A DNA stretch of 62,109 nt from Rickettsiales bacterium (GTDB lineage: Bacteria > Pseudomonadota > Alphaproteobacteria > Rs-D84). Of this stretch, positions 24,996-34,082 are shown piece after piece. The stretch is taken from positions 32,001 to 94,109 of the forward strand of contig JAIRUP010000005.1 in assembly GCA_031254335.1 (NCBI GenBank). The letters run 5' to 3'. A program made the translations under genes and the position numbers. Position 1 is the stretch's first letter. Each line of letters opens with the position of its first letter. The notes under the pieces are model-generated. The model saw only the letters and a list, made by a program, of their open reading frames with translations. It did not search any database and was not told where the DNA came from.

Positions 24996-26750
24996 ATGAA
25001 CTTTGCCGGAATTCTTTCAATAATGTCGCTTTGCCTTTTGTCCGCCTGCGGCGGCCTCTCGAATTTTCAAAGCAGGGACGCGGGGCCGCTTCCGCCCGCC
25101 TCGGCGAAGCCCGCGGACTTGGCTTACGGCTGGCACCCGGGGATAATCGGGGACGCGGCGTCCATGTATGGTTCCCCGGCCAGGACCCGCGCGAAAATAG
25201 CGGCGGTTCTGCCGCTTACGGGCAAATACGCGGCCGCGGGGACAAGCATGCAGCGCGCGATGGAAATCGCCGCGCTTAAAGCGGGCGATTCCATTTCAAT
25301 CGAATTCTTCGATATAGGCGTCGCGGATAAAAAGGCCGCTATGGACGACGCGGCGGACAGCGGCGCGGACATAATCCTGGGGCCGCTTTTCGCGGACGAT
25401 GTCGCCGTGATGAGGGAAAGGAACGGCCGCATCCCGGTAATCGCCTTTTCAAGCGATTCGGACGCTTTGGGCGGCGGCGTGGTGTCGCTTGGCGTCGCGC
25501 CCAAGCAGCAGGCCGAGCGCATAGTCCGATATGCCGCCGCCATGTCCAAAAGGAATATGCTGATAATCGCGCCGGACACGAAATCGGGCAGGATTCTCGC
25601 GGCCAATTCCCGCGCCGCCGCCGAAATGTATGGCGTGGAAATCGTGGGCCTTTATTATCACGACGAGAACGAGCGACCGGATTCGCTTCGGGAGCTTGCC
25701 AAGAAGCTGGCCTATCACAAGGCGCGTTCGGAAGCCAATACCGAAGCCAAGGGCATATTGTCCGAAGTCCTGAATCAGGGCGGACTGTCCGCGGAGGAAA
25801 GAGCCGACCTGACGGAGCAGCTTAAAACGCGGACGGGAAGCGACACTTTGGGAAATTTGCCTTATGATTCCGTCCTGATTCTTTCCAACGCGAACGATTC
25901 CAAAAGCATGGCGTCGTTCCTGCGCTATTACGATGTGGCCGCGGGCGCCGTGCAGTTCTTCGGGACCGCCGCCTGGGACGCGGACAGCGTTCGAAGCGAC
26001 ATGATTTTGGCGGGCGCGGCGTTCCCGGGGCTTCCGATGAATTCGCCGGATTTCATATCGTCTTACCGCGCGCTTGACGGCAAGGACCCGTCGCGGGCCG
26101 CGGGCGCGGGCTATGACGCGGTCATGATAGCGGCGAAGATTATCCGCGGCGATGTTCCGGCCAAAATCGCGCTGGGCGATTCGGCGGGCTGGCGCGGCGT
26201 CGACGGCATAGTCCGCTTCCGCGCGAACGGCGAATCCGAAAGGGGGCTTGCGATATACAGGCTTACCGGGACAAGCAGGATGTCCGTGTCGGACCTTCCG
26301 CCCGAAAACTTCATGAAGCAGCTTTACAAGCTGGGTCCCGTGTCCGTCGCTCTCGGCAACAGAATCGATTTGCCTTCGTTGGAAATCGAGCCGATGGATT
26401 ACATAAATATTCCGGCGAGATTCGCGGGAAAGCACAGGAAGGCGCGCGCCGCTTCCGGCGATTACAGCCCGGCTGTGAAGGAGCAGAGGGTTTTCTATGT
26501 GGACGACGCGCCGAGCGAGAGTTTCGTGGACGACGCCTTCAAGTTCGAGGCGAGCGAGAAGGTCGAGCAGAAATTGTTGGAGAATGTCCGGATTACCGAG
26601 CGGGTCAAGACGGCCCCGAAGCCTGCGGCGAAGAAGCCGGCCGCGCCCAAACAGGCCGCCGCCGCGCCGGCCCCGAAACCCGCGCCCAAACCGGGAACCA
26701 AGACCAAACCCCTTCCGCCCGCCGATTATATGGATGTCGAACCGTTTTAA
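24996..26750 (+). CDS. Penicillin-binding protein activator, LpoA-like
   Basis: A 584-residue lipoprotein (LLSACGG lipobox) whose body is a type 1 periplasmic binding protein fold, starting with IAAVLPLTGKYAAAG. In Proteobacteria such proteins next to rsmI are LpoA-like activators of peptidoglycan synthases. After the binding domain (to about residue 455) there is a Pro/Ala/Lys-rich tail. The N-terminal TPR part of E. coli LpoA is missing, as usual in Alphaproteobacteria. An AAAGGAA ribosome-binding site precedes the ATG. Confidence 0.8.
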   Translation: MNFAGILSIMSLCLLSACGGLSNFQSRDAGPLPPASAKPADLAYGWHPGIIGDAASMYGSPARTRAKIAAVLPLTGKYAAAGTSMQRAMEIAALKAGDSISIEFFDIGVADKKAAMDDAADSGADIILGPLFADDVAVMRERNGRIPVIAFSSDSDALGGGVVSLGVAPKQQAERIVRYAAAMSKRNMLIIAPDTKSGRILAANSRAAAEMYGVEIVGLYYHDENERPDSLRELAKKLAYHKARSEANTEAKGILSEVLNQGGLSAEERADLTEQLKTRTGSDTLGNLPYDSVLILSNANDSKSMASFLRYYDVAAGAVQFFGTAAWDADSVRSDMILAGAAFPGLPMNSPDFISSYRALDGKDPSRAAGAGYDAVMIAAKIIRGDVPAKIALGDSAGWRGVDGIVRFRANGESERGLAIYRLTGTSRMSVSDLPPENFMKQLYKLGPVSVALGNRIDLPSLEIEPMDYINIPARFAGKHRKARAASGDYSPAVKEQRVFYVDDAPSESFVDDAFKFEASEKVEQKLLENVRITERVKTAPKPAAKKPAAPKQAAAAPAPKPAPKPGTKTKPLPPADYMDVEPF

Positions 26751-26758
26751 TAAAAGGA

Positions 26759-26782
26759 ATCGCCCGCTGAAAAGCGGGCGAT
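26759..26782 (-). terminator. Hairpin terminator between convergent genes
   Basis: A perfect 10-bp stem ATCGCCCGCT/AGCGGGCGAT with a four-base loop. On the minus strand it is followed by CCTTTTATT, so it fits a terminator for trxA-dksA. On the plus strand the T-run is weaker and begins about 14 bases later. Confidence 0.75.
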
Positions 26783-26801
26783 AGTTCCCTGCATTGGCCT
26801 T

Positions 26802-27224
26802 TTATTTTTCGTCTTTCTCTTTCGCTTCTTGCTCTGCGATGGTGAGTTCCGCGATTGGCCGGGCCATGAGGCGTTTGATTCCGATTTCATCCCCCGAAAC
26901 CTTGCTGAAACCGTATTTTCCGTTTTCCAGCCTTTTAAGCGCGTCGTCGTAGCGTTTCAAGAGATTGTTCAGGCGCGAAGCCGTCTTGATGGCGAGCTTG
27001 GATTCGATTTCCGTTTCCGCATTGTCGGATATGTCGCCGACCGGAGAGCTTTTCGTCGCGGCCACGGCCCGGTTTTTAAGCTCGTTCTCTTCGTCGAAAA
27101 GCTCCTGTCTTTGCTGGTTCAGAAGCTGGAAGAAGAAGGCCTTTTGCTCGTCGCACATATACGGCTCCGAGATTTTGGGCTTGTAGCCCGCGGGAAGTTC
27201 CAGGGTCTTGTAGTCTTTGCTCAT
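26802..27224 (-). CDS. DksA/TraR family protein without zinc cysteines
   Basis: A 140-residue protein with the DksA layout: N-terminal helix, coiled-coil with the acidic tip GDISDNAETE, and C-terminal part YGFSKVSGDEIGIKRLMARPIAELTI. DksA binds RNA polymerase and, with ppGpp, adjusts rRNA and amino-acid promoters. In the canonical protein this last region carries four zinc-binding cysteines; here all four positions are Ser, Val, Thr or Ala-type residues. It therefore resembles the zinc-independent DksA2 type. It overlaps trxA by 4 bp. Confidence 0.85.
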   Translation of the reverse strand: MSKDYKTLELPAGYKPKISEPYMCDEQKAFFFQLLNQQRQELFDEENELKNRAVAATKSSPVGDISDNAETEIESKLAIKTASRLNNLLKRYDDALKRLENGKYGFSKVSGDEIGIKRLMARPIAELTIAEQEAKEKDEK

Positions 27225-27529
27225 TGGAATGCCTCTTTTATGAAGTTCTCGAACGACGCGGGGTCCATCGCGCCGCTTCTCGCCAGTTTAAGCTCTCCGT
27301 CCTTGAACGCCAGCAGCGTGGGGATGGAGCGGATTCCGAATTGGGCCGCTATGCCCTGATGCTCGTCCACATTCACTTTGCCGAAATTGATGTCGGGATG
27401 GATTTTGCCCGCCGCCTCGAAAATCGGTCCGAAGGCCTTGCACGGCCCGCACCAGTCGGCCCAGAAATCGGCGATTACCTTGCCGCCTGCGGTTTCAGAC
27501 TTGAAGTTGGACTCGGTGAATTCCTTCAT
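27221..27529 (-). CDS. trxA: Thioredoxin
   Basis: A 102-residue small redox protein with the WCGPC active site (residues 26-30), cis-proline segment IPTLLAFKDG and typical length. It would be reduced by the TrxB at 35009. It precedes the dksA-like gene with an ATGA overlap, so a redox protein and a transcription factor are made from one mRNA. Its promoter overlaps that of sufS. Confidence 0.95.
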   Translation of the reverse strand: MKEFTESNFKSETAGGKVIADFWADWCGPCKAFGPIFEAAGKIHPDINFGKVNVDEHQGIAAQFGIRSIPTLLAFKDGELKLARSGAMDPASFENFIKEAFQ

Positions 27530-27540
27530 CTTTTATCCTC

Positions 27541-27569
27541 TTGTTCTTTTGCTGGCGAGGCATTATAAT
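27541..27569 (+). promoter_or_regulatory. Promoter of sufS-sufT-sufE
   Basis: TTGTTC (27541-27546), 17-bp spacer, TATAAT (27564-27569). It faces the trxA promoter, and the two -10 boxes share the palindrome ATTATAAT. Confidence 0.6.
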
Positions 27570-27590
27570 TGCTGACGGACCAACAATCAA
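27562..27590 (-). promoter_or_regulatory. Promoter of trxA-dksA
   Basis: TTGATT (27585-27590), 17-bp spacer, TATAAT (27562-27567), read on the minus strand. The -10 box overlaps that of the divergent suf promoter, so RNA polymerase can occupy only one of them at a time. Confidence 0.6.
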
Positions 27591-27600
27591 TAGGTTTTTA

Positions 27601-28698
27601 ATGAGGAACGGTTTCGGGCTTCTTTCGGGAATATACGCGGACGGCGCGGCAAGCGCCTTGAAGCCGGACGCGGTCCGCGCCGCGGAATCGGAATTTTATG
27701 CGAAGGGATACGCGAACGCGGGCAGGGGAATCTGCCCCCGGGCGTCCGTCGTCGACGATATGGTCGCGCGCGTTCGCGCCGAAACCGCGGAATTCATCGC
27801 AGCGGCGCGGCCGGAGCAAATCGTGTTCACGCATGGCGCGACCGAGGGGCTGAACCGGCTTGCCGATATGCTGGAACTTAAACCGGACGATGTCGTCATA
27901 GTATCCGACCTTGACCATCATTCCGCGCGGCTTCCGTTCATGAAGAGATGCAGGACGGAAGTTTGCCCGCTGGACGCCAATTTTGATTTGGACGCGGCTT
28001 GGCTTGCGGCGCGCTGCAAAAAAGGCGGTGTTCGTGCCGTCGTCATAACCGCCATGTCCAATGTTTTGGGCCGCGCCCAGGATTTGGAAAAATTGGTCGC
28101 CGCCGCGGGCGGCGCTTTCACAATCATAGACGCGGCGCAGTATATCGCGCATAAAAGACTGGCGGTCGGCGGTGCGGGCGCGGTTGTTTTTTCGGCCCAT
28201 AAAATGTATGCCGGAACGGGGCTTGGCGTTTTATATCTGAAAAACCCGGACGCGCTGAAACCCGATTTTATTGGCGGCGGAGCGGTCGCCTGGGTGGACG
28301 GCGCGGATTGGGAATTTCCGCCCGCGCCCGAAAAGTTCGAGGCCGGGACATTGCCGCTTGCCCAAATCGCGGGCTTTGGCGCGGCGTTGGAGTTCCTTGG
28401 AAAAAACGATTTCGAGGATTCCGCTTTGGCCGATTATCTAAGGGAAGGACTGGAAGAAATTCCGGGCGTGAAAATCGTGTCGGCCCCGGGCGCGTCCTTG
28501 GTAAGTTTCCATTCCGAAAGCGCGCATGCTTTGGACATCGGCGCGAGCCTTGGCGCGAAGGGAATCTGCGTCCGCGCGGGCGCGATGTGCGCGAGCTGGA
28601 TTCATAAGTATTTGGGAATATCGGGGACCGTCCGGGTGTCGCCGGGCCTGTGGAACGACAAGGCGGACATGGACGCGATATTGAAGGCTTTGAGATGA
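27601..28698 (+). CDS. sufS: Cysteine desulfurase SufS
   Basis: PLP enzyme that takes sulfur from cysteine for Fe-S cluster building. The 365-residue protein has the HGATEGLN entry region, the PLP lysine in SAHKMY (about residue 201) and the persulfide cysteine in RAGAMCASW (about 328). It is about 40 residues shorter than usual SufS. The ATG at 27601 is the first with a family-like N-terminus after the promoter. It overlaps sufT by 4 bp; the sufBCD scaffold genes are not in the window. Confidence 0.9.
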   Translation: MRNGFGLLSGIYADGAASALKPDAVRAAESEFYAKGYANAGRGICPRASVVDDMVARVRAETAEFIAAARPEQIVFTHGATEGLNRLADMLELKPDDVVIVSDLDHHSARLPFMKRCRTEVCPLDANFDLDAAWLAARCKKGGVRAVVITAMSNVLGRAQDLEKLVAAAGGAFTIIDAAQYIAHKRLAVGGAGAVVFSAHKMYAGTGLGVLYLKNPDALKPDFIGGGAVAWVDGADWEFPPAPEKFEAGTLPLAQIAGFGAALEFLGKNDFEDSALADYLREGLEEIPGVKIVSAPGASLVSFHSESAHALDIGASLGAKGICVRAGAMCASWIHKYLGISGTVRVSPGLWNDKADMDAILKALR

Positions 28699-29003
28699 CC
28701 GAGCTTGATATTATAAACGCCGTGAAGACCGTCTATGACCCGGAAATCCCGGTGAATCTTTACGACCTTGGCCTTATATATAAAATCGCTCTAAAAGGCG
28801 GAAAAGTCCAAATCGATATGACGCTTACCTCGCCGGCCTGCCCCATGGCGGACGATCTGCCGAAATGGGTCGAGGACGCCGTCATGAAAGTTCCCGGGGT
28901 CGCCGAAGTTCATGTGAAACTTGTATGGGAGCCGGCCTGGAATCTGGACATGATGTCGGACGAGGCGCGGTTTCAGCTTGATTTGACGAAGGAGGGCTGG
29001 TGA
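28695..29003 (+). CDS. sufT: MIP18 family Fe-S assembly protein SufT
   Basis: A 102-residue protein of the MIP18/DUF59 family, implicated in Fe-S cluster maturation. It has the conserved VYDPEIPVNLYDLGLIY and the LTSPACPMAD motif with the family cysteine. It lies between sufS and sufE with 4-bp and 1-bp overlaps, which supports the SufT assignment. Confidence 0.88.
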   Translation: MTELDIINAVKTVYDPEIPVNLYDLGLIYKIALKGGKVQIDMTLTSPACPMADDLPKWVEDAVMKVPGVAEVHVKLVWEPAWNLDMMSDEARFQLDLTKEGW

Positions 29004-29365
29004 TGGAAAAATTCGAGGATATAGAGCGGACTATGGAATCGCTTCCCGGGGACGAGGACAGGTTGGAGTATTTGTTGGAGCTTGGCGGAAAATTGCCGCC
29101 CATCCCCGCGGGCGGGAAAGGCGATGAAATCAGGGGCTGCTCTTCCCGGTTGGAAATCCTTAGGCGCGGAAGCGATTTCTTCGCCGCCGCCGATTCAAGG
29201 ATGGTCGCGGGCCTGGCTTACATCGCGCTTTCGATTGCGGGCGGCAAGACCCCCGAAGAAATACGGAATACCGATTTCATGGCGAAGATTTCTTCCCTGA
29301 ATCTTCCCATCGGACAAAGCCGCGTCGTTGGCCTTAAATCTATGGAAGCCTTTATTAAAAAGTGA
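29003..29365 (+). CDS. sufE: Sulfur acceptor protein SufE
   Basis: Accepts sulfur from SufS and passes it on. The 120-residue protein has the SufE core with the acceptor cysteine in EIRGCSSRLE (about residue 46) and the RVVGLKSMEAFI C-terminus. The ATG at 29003 is used because GGAGGG lies at the right distance; GTG at 29000 is an alternative. The stop is 12 bases before ftsL. Confidence 0.92.
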   Translation: MEKFEDIERTMESLPGDEDRLEYLLELGGKLPPIPAGGKGDEIRGCSSRLEILRRGSDFFAAADSRMVAGLAYIALSIAGGKTPEEIRNTDFMAKISSLNLPIGQSRVVGLKSMEAFIKK

Positions 29366-29377
29366 TATGATTGAACC

Positions 29378-29659
29378 ATGGAAAACCATGGAAAAATATT
29401 ATTCAACCTTATGATTGTGTCGCTTATAGCGCTGGCCTTCGCGTCCATCATATTGCAGGCCGCGGTCACCGGCGCGTCGCGGCGCGTCCAGTCCCTGAAC
29501 GCGGAAAGCGTCCGCCTGGACAAGTCGGTTAAGGCCGCGCAAAGCGAATTTTCCAGGCAGCTGTCTGGCCTCTCCGCGGTTCAGGCCGGGATGTTCCCCG
29601 AATTCGCGCCGATTAAGCCGGGCAGCAGAATCAGCAAAGAAAGAATCGGGGAAAAATAG
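29378..29659 (+). CDS. ftsL: FtsL-like division protein
   Basis: A 93-residue protein with a single membrane helix (about 8-31) followed by a short coiled-coil-like segment rich in Ser, Arg and Leu. FtsL proteins are poorly conserved and are recognised by this build and by lying directly before ftsI, as here (3 bp apart). I cannot exclude another small bitopic protein. The usual rsmH is missing upstream; the SUF genes are there instead. Confidence 0.6.
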   Translation: MENHGKILFNLMIVSLIALAFASIILQAAVTGASRRVQSLNAESVRLDKSVKAAQSEFSRQLSGLSAVQAGMFPEFAPIKPGSRISKERIGEK

Positions 29660-29662
29660 AAT

Positions 29663-31258
29663 ATGTTCGAGGCCGGGGCGGATATAGCGGCGGGGATTGG
29701 AAATCGTGCGGCGGCCCGCCCGCCCCGGCTGCTTGCCGCGCTTTGGGTTCTGCTTTTCCTTTTCGCGTATTCTTCGCTTAGGCTCGCCATGCTGGGGCTG
29801 GAAGATTCCAAGACAAGGCGCGGGGCCGCCGGCGCGAGCGAATGGACCGCGCGCGCGGACATAACCGACCGCTCGGGAGAGCTTCTCGCGTCAAGCGTCG
29901 CCGGATTCAAAATCAAAATCTATCCGGGCAAAATGCCGCCGACCTGGGAAAGTGCGGAAATTCTTATGGAAATCGACCCGTCCCTGGATAGCGACGCCAT
30001 AAACGGCGTAATGCTGTCGAGCAAGGGCGGCGTTTATCTCGGCGGATGCCGCCCTCTGCCCGATTACGCCGATATGCTTGCCGCGGCGCGGAAATTCCGC
30101 CGCGACTGGAATGAAATCGAGGAATGCCGCATAAGGCGGTATGCCAAGGGCCGCGCGGTTTCCCATATAACGGGCTTTGTCGACGCATACGGCGACGGCG
30201 CGGCCGGGGTTGAAAAATTCCTTGATAAGAAACTTAAAGGCGGCGAGCCCGCCGTCCTGTCCTTGGACTTCCGCGCCCAGGCCATAATGCGCCGCGAATT
30301 GGAGCAGGCGAAAGCCGCCCACGGCGCGAAGCTCGCGGCTGGAATCCTGATGGATTCCCTGAACGGCGAAATAATCGCGGCGGTGCAGCTCCCGGACTTT
30401 GACCCCGAAAGCGCGGGAAGCGCATGGGACGATTCCAAGACATTCTGGCCCGCGCAGGGGACTTACGAGATGGGAAGCATTTTCAAGATATTCAACACCG
30501 CGCTTGCTTTGGAAAGCGGCCTGTCCCGGACGAAAAAATACGATGTGTCCAAGCCATTCGGAACCATACGCGACAAGGGCGCGTCGAAAAACCGCCCGGA
30601 CGCCATGACCATCGATGAAATCATGCTGCATTCGTCGAACATCGGCTCGGCTAAAATCGCATTGTCCCTGCCAAGCGGCGCGCAGGCGGAATTCTTCAAG
30701 AAAATCGGCCTTCATTCGCCTTTGGAAATAGATGGTATGGGCAAGACGCGCGCCAACGCGGCGCGCAAAAACCCCCAGGACATAGAAATCGCCACCATGG
30801 CTTACGGCCACGGCATAGCGGTTTCCATGATGAACCTAATCGCGGCCGTGAATGCTGTTGCGAACGGCGGGATATGGGTCGCGCCGCGCCTGACGAAAAT
30901 ACCCGACGGCGCGGAAGTCTCGGGCCGCCGCGTGGTTTCCATCGAAACTTCCAAGCGCGTCCGGGAAATCATGTTCCGGGTGTCGGAAGAAACCACGGGG
31001 CGGCTTGCGCGCATATCGGGAATCAATATCGGAAGCAAGACCGGAACCGCCGAAAAAAGGGACGGCAAAGGCTATTCGGCGTATCGGAACTTCAATACAT
31101 TCGTCGCGGTCTTCCCAATCGAAAGCCCGCGCTATATAATGCTTGTGGCTTTGGACGAGCCTGACGCCGTCCCCGGGGTTTCGCGCACCGCGGCGCACAA
31201 TGTGGTCCCCATGACGGGCCGGATTCTTGAACAAACCGTGTCCCTGCTGCTTAAATAA
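29663..31258 (+). CDS. ftsI: Penicillin-binding protein FtsI (PBP3)
   Basis: Septal peptidoglycan transpeptidase. The 531-residue product has a cytoplasmic N-terminus, one membrane anchor (about 24-42), a pedestal domain and a transpeptidase domain with SIFK (near 271), SSN (near 324) and KTG (near 457). These three motifs are intact and correctly spaced. The neighbouring FtsL-like protein fits a division role rather than PBP2 of elongation. Confidence 0.9.
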   Translation: MFEAGADIAAGIGNRAAARPPRLLAALWVLLFLFAYSSLRLAMLGLEDSKTRRGAAGASEWTARADITDRSGELLASSVAGFKIKIYPGKMPPTWESAEILMEIDPSLDSDAINGVMLSSKGGVYLGGCRPLPDYADMLAAARKFRRDWNEIEECRIRRYAKGRAVSHITGFVDAYGDGAAGVEKFLDKKLKGGEPAVLSLDFRAQAIMRRELEQAKAAHGAKLAAGILMDSLNGEIIAAVQLPDFDPESAGSAWDDSKTFWPAQGTYEMGSIFKIFNTALALESGLSRTKKYDVSKPFGTIRDKGASKNRPDAMTIDEIMLHSSNIGSAKIALSLPSGAQAEFFKKIGLHSPLEIDGMGKTRANAARKNPQDIEIATMAYGHGIAVSMMNLIAAVNAVANGGIWVAPRLTKIPDGAEVSGRRVVSIETSKRVREIMFRVSEETTGRLARISGINIGSKTGTAEKRDGKGYSAYRNFNTFVAVFPIESPRYIMLVALDEPDAVPGVSRTAAHNVVPMTGRILEQTVSLLLK

Positions 31259-31264
31259 AACCGC

Positions 31265-31293
31265 TTGATTGGCTTCCCTATTTTTCCTAGTAT
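31265..31293 (+). promoter_or_regulatory. Promoter of yajC-secD-secF
   Basis: TTGATT (31265-31270), 17-bp spacer, TAGTAT (31288-31293), just after the ftsI stop. The yajC ATG is 26 bases beyond and has an AAGGAG ribosome-binding site. Confidence 0.5.
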
Positions 31294-31318
31294 ATTCTTG
31301 ATAAAAAAGGAGTGTCGA

Positions 31319-31606
31319 ATGGAAGAAGTGGTTGTAAATAATGGCAACGGAATGGGCGGACTGATTGTATGGGTTGTGCTGCTTTTCGCGTTCATGTGGT
31401 TCTTCATGCTGCGCCCGAACAAAAAGCGCATGGAGGAAATCCAAAAAATGCAAAGCGGCCTTAAAGCGGGCGACCGCGTCGTAGCGGCGGGCGGCATAGT
31501 GGGAGTCGTCAAGAAAATCGAGTGCGACCGTGTTAAAATCGAGCTGGCCAAGGGCGTCGAGATAGAAGTCCTTAAAGCCGCGGTTTCGGGCTTGGACAAG
31601 AAATAA
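31319..31606 (+). CDS. yajC: Preprotein translocase subunit YajC
   Basis: A 95-residue single-span inner-membrane protein of the SecDF-YajC complex. It has one helix (about 13-31), the FFMLRPNKKR motif and the GDRVVAAGGIVGVV fold. AAGGAG (31307-31312) decides the start. It is followed by secD and secF in the standard order. Confidence 0.93.
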   Translation: MEEVVVNNGNGMGGLIVWVVLLFAFMWFFMLRPNKKRMEEIQKMQSGLKAGDRVVAAGGIVGVVKKIECDRVKIELAKGVEIEVLKAAVSGLDKK

Positions 31607-31616
31607 GGATTTTGCG

Positions 31617-33197
31617 ATGTTTAAGAAGCTGCTGATAATTGCAACTGCCGTATTCGGCTGTCTGCTGGTCGTGCCTACGGTGTTCCCGGGTGCGGGCGCG
31701 TTCCTGCCTTCGTTCATCCAGCCGATTCCATTGGGCCTTGACCTTAAAGGCGGCGCGCATCTTCTGATGGCCGTCGATTCGGACGCCATGGCGAAAGAGC
31801 AAAGCGACGCGCTTCTGGCGGGCGTCCGCGCCGCGATGGTAAGCCGCGACAAGGGCCTTATCAGGTTTTCCGACCTTAAAGAAAAGGGCGGCTCGGTGTC
31901 CCTTGTCGTCCGCGACGACAAGGAAGTGTCCGCCGCGCGCGGCCGCATCCGCTCCGAATTCGGGGAAAGCGTCGATATAAAATACAACGGGAATAAAATC
32001 GAGGTTTCGTTTTCCGCCAAGGCGCGCGAGCAGAAATTGTCCGACGCCATAGACCGCTCCATCGAAATCATCCGCCGCCGCATAGACGCCATCGGGACCA
32101 AGGAGCCGAGCATTCAGCGGCAGGGTTCGCAGTATATCCTTGTGCAGCTTCCCGGCGTGGACAATCCGGAGCGCATAAAGGAGCTGATTGGAAAGACCGC
32201 CAAGATGAGCTTTCACCTTGTGAATGAAAAGGTGTCGCCGGAACAGCTTCGCGCCGGCCGCGCCCCCGCCGGAACCGAATTTTTGCCCTATTTGGAAAAC
32301 CCGGGCCAGTTCGTCCCGGTGTTTTCGCGCGTCGAGGTTTCCGGCGAAAGCCTGACGGACAGCCGGGCGTCGTTCGACCAAAGCACCAATATGCCCGTCG
32401 TGACGACCGTCTTCGACGGCGTCGGCGCGCGCCGCTTCGCGAAGCTGACGACCCAGCATGTCGAGGAGAGGTTCGCCATAGTCCTGGACGGTCAGGTCCT
32501 GAGCGCGCCCGTCATAAGGGAGCCGATTGTCGGCGGCCGCGGCCAGATTTCGGGCGGATTCACATTGCAGGGGGCCAAGGATTTGGCGGTGCTGCTTCGT
32601 TCGGGCGCGCTGCCCGCGCCGCTGATTGTGGTGGAGGAAAGGACGATTGGCCCGGGCCTTGGCGAGGATTCCATCCGCGCGGGAAAGCTGGCTGCGGCCC
32701 TGGGTTCGCTTTTCATAATGCTCTTCATGGTTCTGGTCTATCGCCGCTTCGGAATTTTCGCGAACTTCGTCCTGGTCGTGAACCTTGCGATGCTGGTGGG
32801 GCTTCTTGCCTTGTTCGGCACGACCCTGACGCTTCCCGGAATCGCGGGCATAGTTTTGACCCTTGGCATGGCGGTTGACGCGAACATCCTTCAATACGAG
32901 CGGGCGCGCGACGAAATGCGGCAGGGCGCGTCTTCGCTTCGCGCAATCGACGCCGGATTCAAGCGCGCGCACAAGGCGATTTTGGACGCGAACCTTACGA
33001 CGCTTATATGCTCCCTGGTCCTGTTCCAGTTCGGAAGCGGCCCGATTAAGGGCTTCGCCGTCGTCATGTCGGTCGGCGTGTTCACGACGCTTTTCACATG
33101 CGTTCCGCTGGCGCGCCTTGTGATAGACGCATATATGAATGGAAAGAATAAAAGGCTGGATTTCGTCCGGGACGCGGCCCAAAAGAAGGAGTTCTGA
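31617..33197 (+). CDS. secD: Protein translocase subunit SecD
   Basis: Uses the proton gradient to pull exported proteins through SecYEG. The 526-residue product has the N-terminal helix, LGLDLKGGAHL motif, the P1 periplasmic domain, and five C-terminal helices including LTLGMAVDANIL and a positively charged end. Length and motifs are typical. Confidence 0.95.
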   Translation: MFKKLLIIATAVFGCLLVVPTVFPGAGAFLPSFIQPIPLGLDLKGGAHLLMAVDSDAMAKEQSDALLAGVRAAMVSRDKGLIRFSDLKEKGGSVSLVVRDDKEVSAARGRIRSEFGESVDIKYNGNKIEVSFSAKAREQKLSDAIDRSIEIIRRRIDAIGTKEPSIQRQGSQYILVQLPGVDNPERIKELIGKTAKMSFHLVNEKVSPEQLRAGRAPAGTEFLPYLENPGQFVPVFSRVEVSGESLTDSRASFDQSTNMPVVTTVFDGVGARRFAKLTTQHVEERFAIVLDGQVLSAPVIREPIVGGRGQISGGFTLQGAKDLAVLLRSGALPAPLIVVEERTIGPGLGEDSIRAGKLAAALGSLFIMLFMVLVYRRFGIFANFVLVVNLAMLVGLLALFGTTLTLPGIAGIVLTLGMAVDANILQYERARDEMRQGASSLRAIDAGFKRAHKAILDANLTTLICSLVLFQFGSGPIKGFAVVMSVGVFTTLFTCVPLARLVIDAYMNGKNKRLDFVRDAAQKKEF

Positions 33198-33198
33198 A

Positions 33199-34071
33199 AT
33201 GGCTACGAATTTCAAGTTCATGAAGTATGGCCGCCTGTCGTATTTCGTTATGCTGGTGCTGGTCGCGCTTTCGGCGGTGTCCTTTATAACGCGCGGCATG
33301 AATTACGGCATAGACTTCACCGGCGGAATCCTGATGGAGGTCGCTCCCAAATCGGGCGAGGTCCAGATAGACCGCATGAGGGCGGAGCTGGCGGCCTTTA
33401 AGCCCGAGCTTCAAAGGGTGTCGGGTTCCAACTCGGTCATGCTTAAAGTGGGGCTTACCAAGGGCGCGGACGATGCGGCGGAAAATCGCCGGGTTTCCGA
33501 AATCAAAGCCATTCTCGGCGACAGATACGAATACCGCCAGACCCAAATCGTGGGGCCGCGCATAGGCGCCGAGCTTATAACGGCGGGCCTGCTTGCCATC
33601 GCGTTTTCGTTCCTTGGCATGGCTGTTTATATTTGGATAAGGTATTCGGGCGGATATGCGGTCGGCGCGCTTGTGTCCCTTGTCGTGGACTTTTTCATAA
33701 TGTTCGGGTTCTTTTCAATCGCGGGCCTTGAATTCAATCAGACGGCCATAGCGGTCATACTTCTCGCCATGGGATACTCCATCAACGACAAGGTCGTGAA
33801 TTACGACAGGATAGACGAGAACGCCATGAAATACAGGAAGATGCCGACGGACGAGCTTATCGACCTTTCCGTGAACGAAATGCTTGGCCGGACCTTCATG
33901 ACATCCGTCAGCACCATGCTTGCGATGCTTGCGCTGGCGGTTTGGGGCGGCGAGGTCCTGCGCGAATTCGCCTATGCCATGTCGTTCGGCATAGTGCTTG
34001 GGACATTCACCTCGATTTGGATGTCGAACGCGCTTCTTAAAAACTTCGACATTAGAAAGCAGATGGTTTAG
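33199..34071 (+). CDS. secF: Protein translocase subunit SecF
   Basis: Partner of SecD, 290 residues, six membrane helices, with YGIDFTGGILMEV near the N-terminus and the MGYSINDKVVNYDRI and MTSVSTMLA motifs. The ATG at 33199 lies two bases after the secD stop and AAGGAG precedes it; a longer in-frame reading from 33139 overlaps secD and is rejected. Confidence 0.95.
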   Translation: MATNFKFMKYGRLSYFVMLVLVALSAVSFITRGMNYGIDFTGGILMEVAPKSGEVQIDRMRAELAAFKPELQRVSGSNSVMLKVGLTKGADDAAENRRVSEIKAILGDRYEYRQTQIVGPRIGAELITAGLLAIAFSFLGMAVYIWIRYSGGYAVGALVSLVVDFFIMFGFFSIAGLEFNQTAIAVILLAMGYSINDKVVNYDRIDENAMKYRKMPTDELIDLSVNEMLGRTFMTSVSTMLAMLALAVWGGEVLREFAYAMSFGIVLGTFTSIWMSNALLKNFDIRKQMV

Positions 34072-34082
34072 GGGAAGGATAT

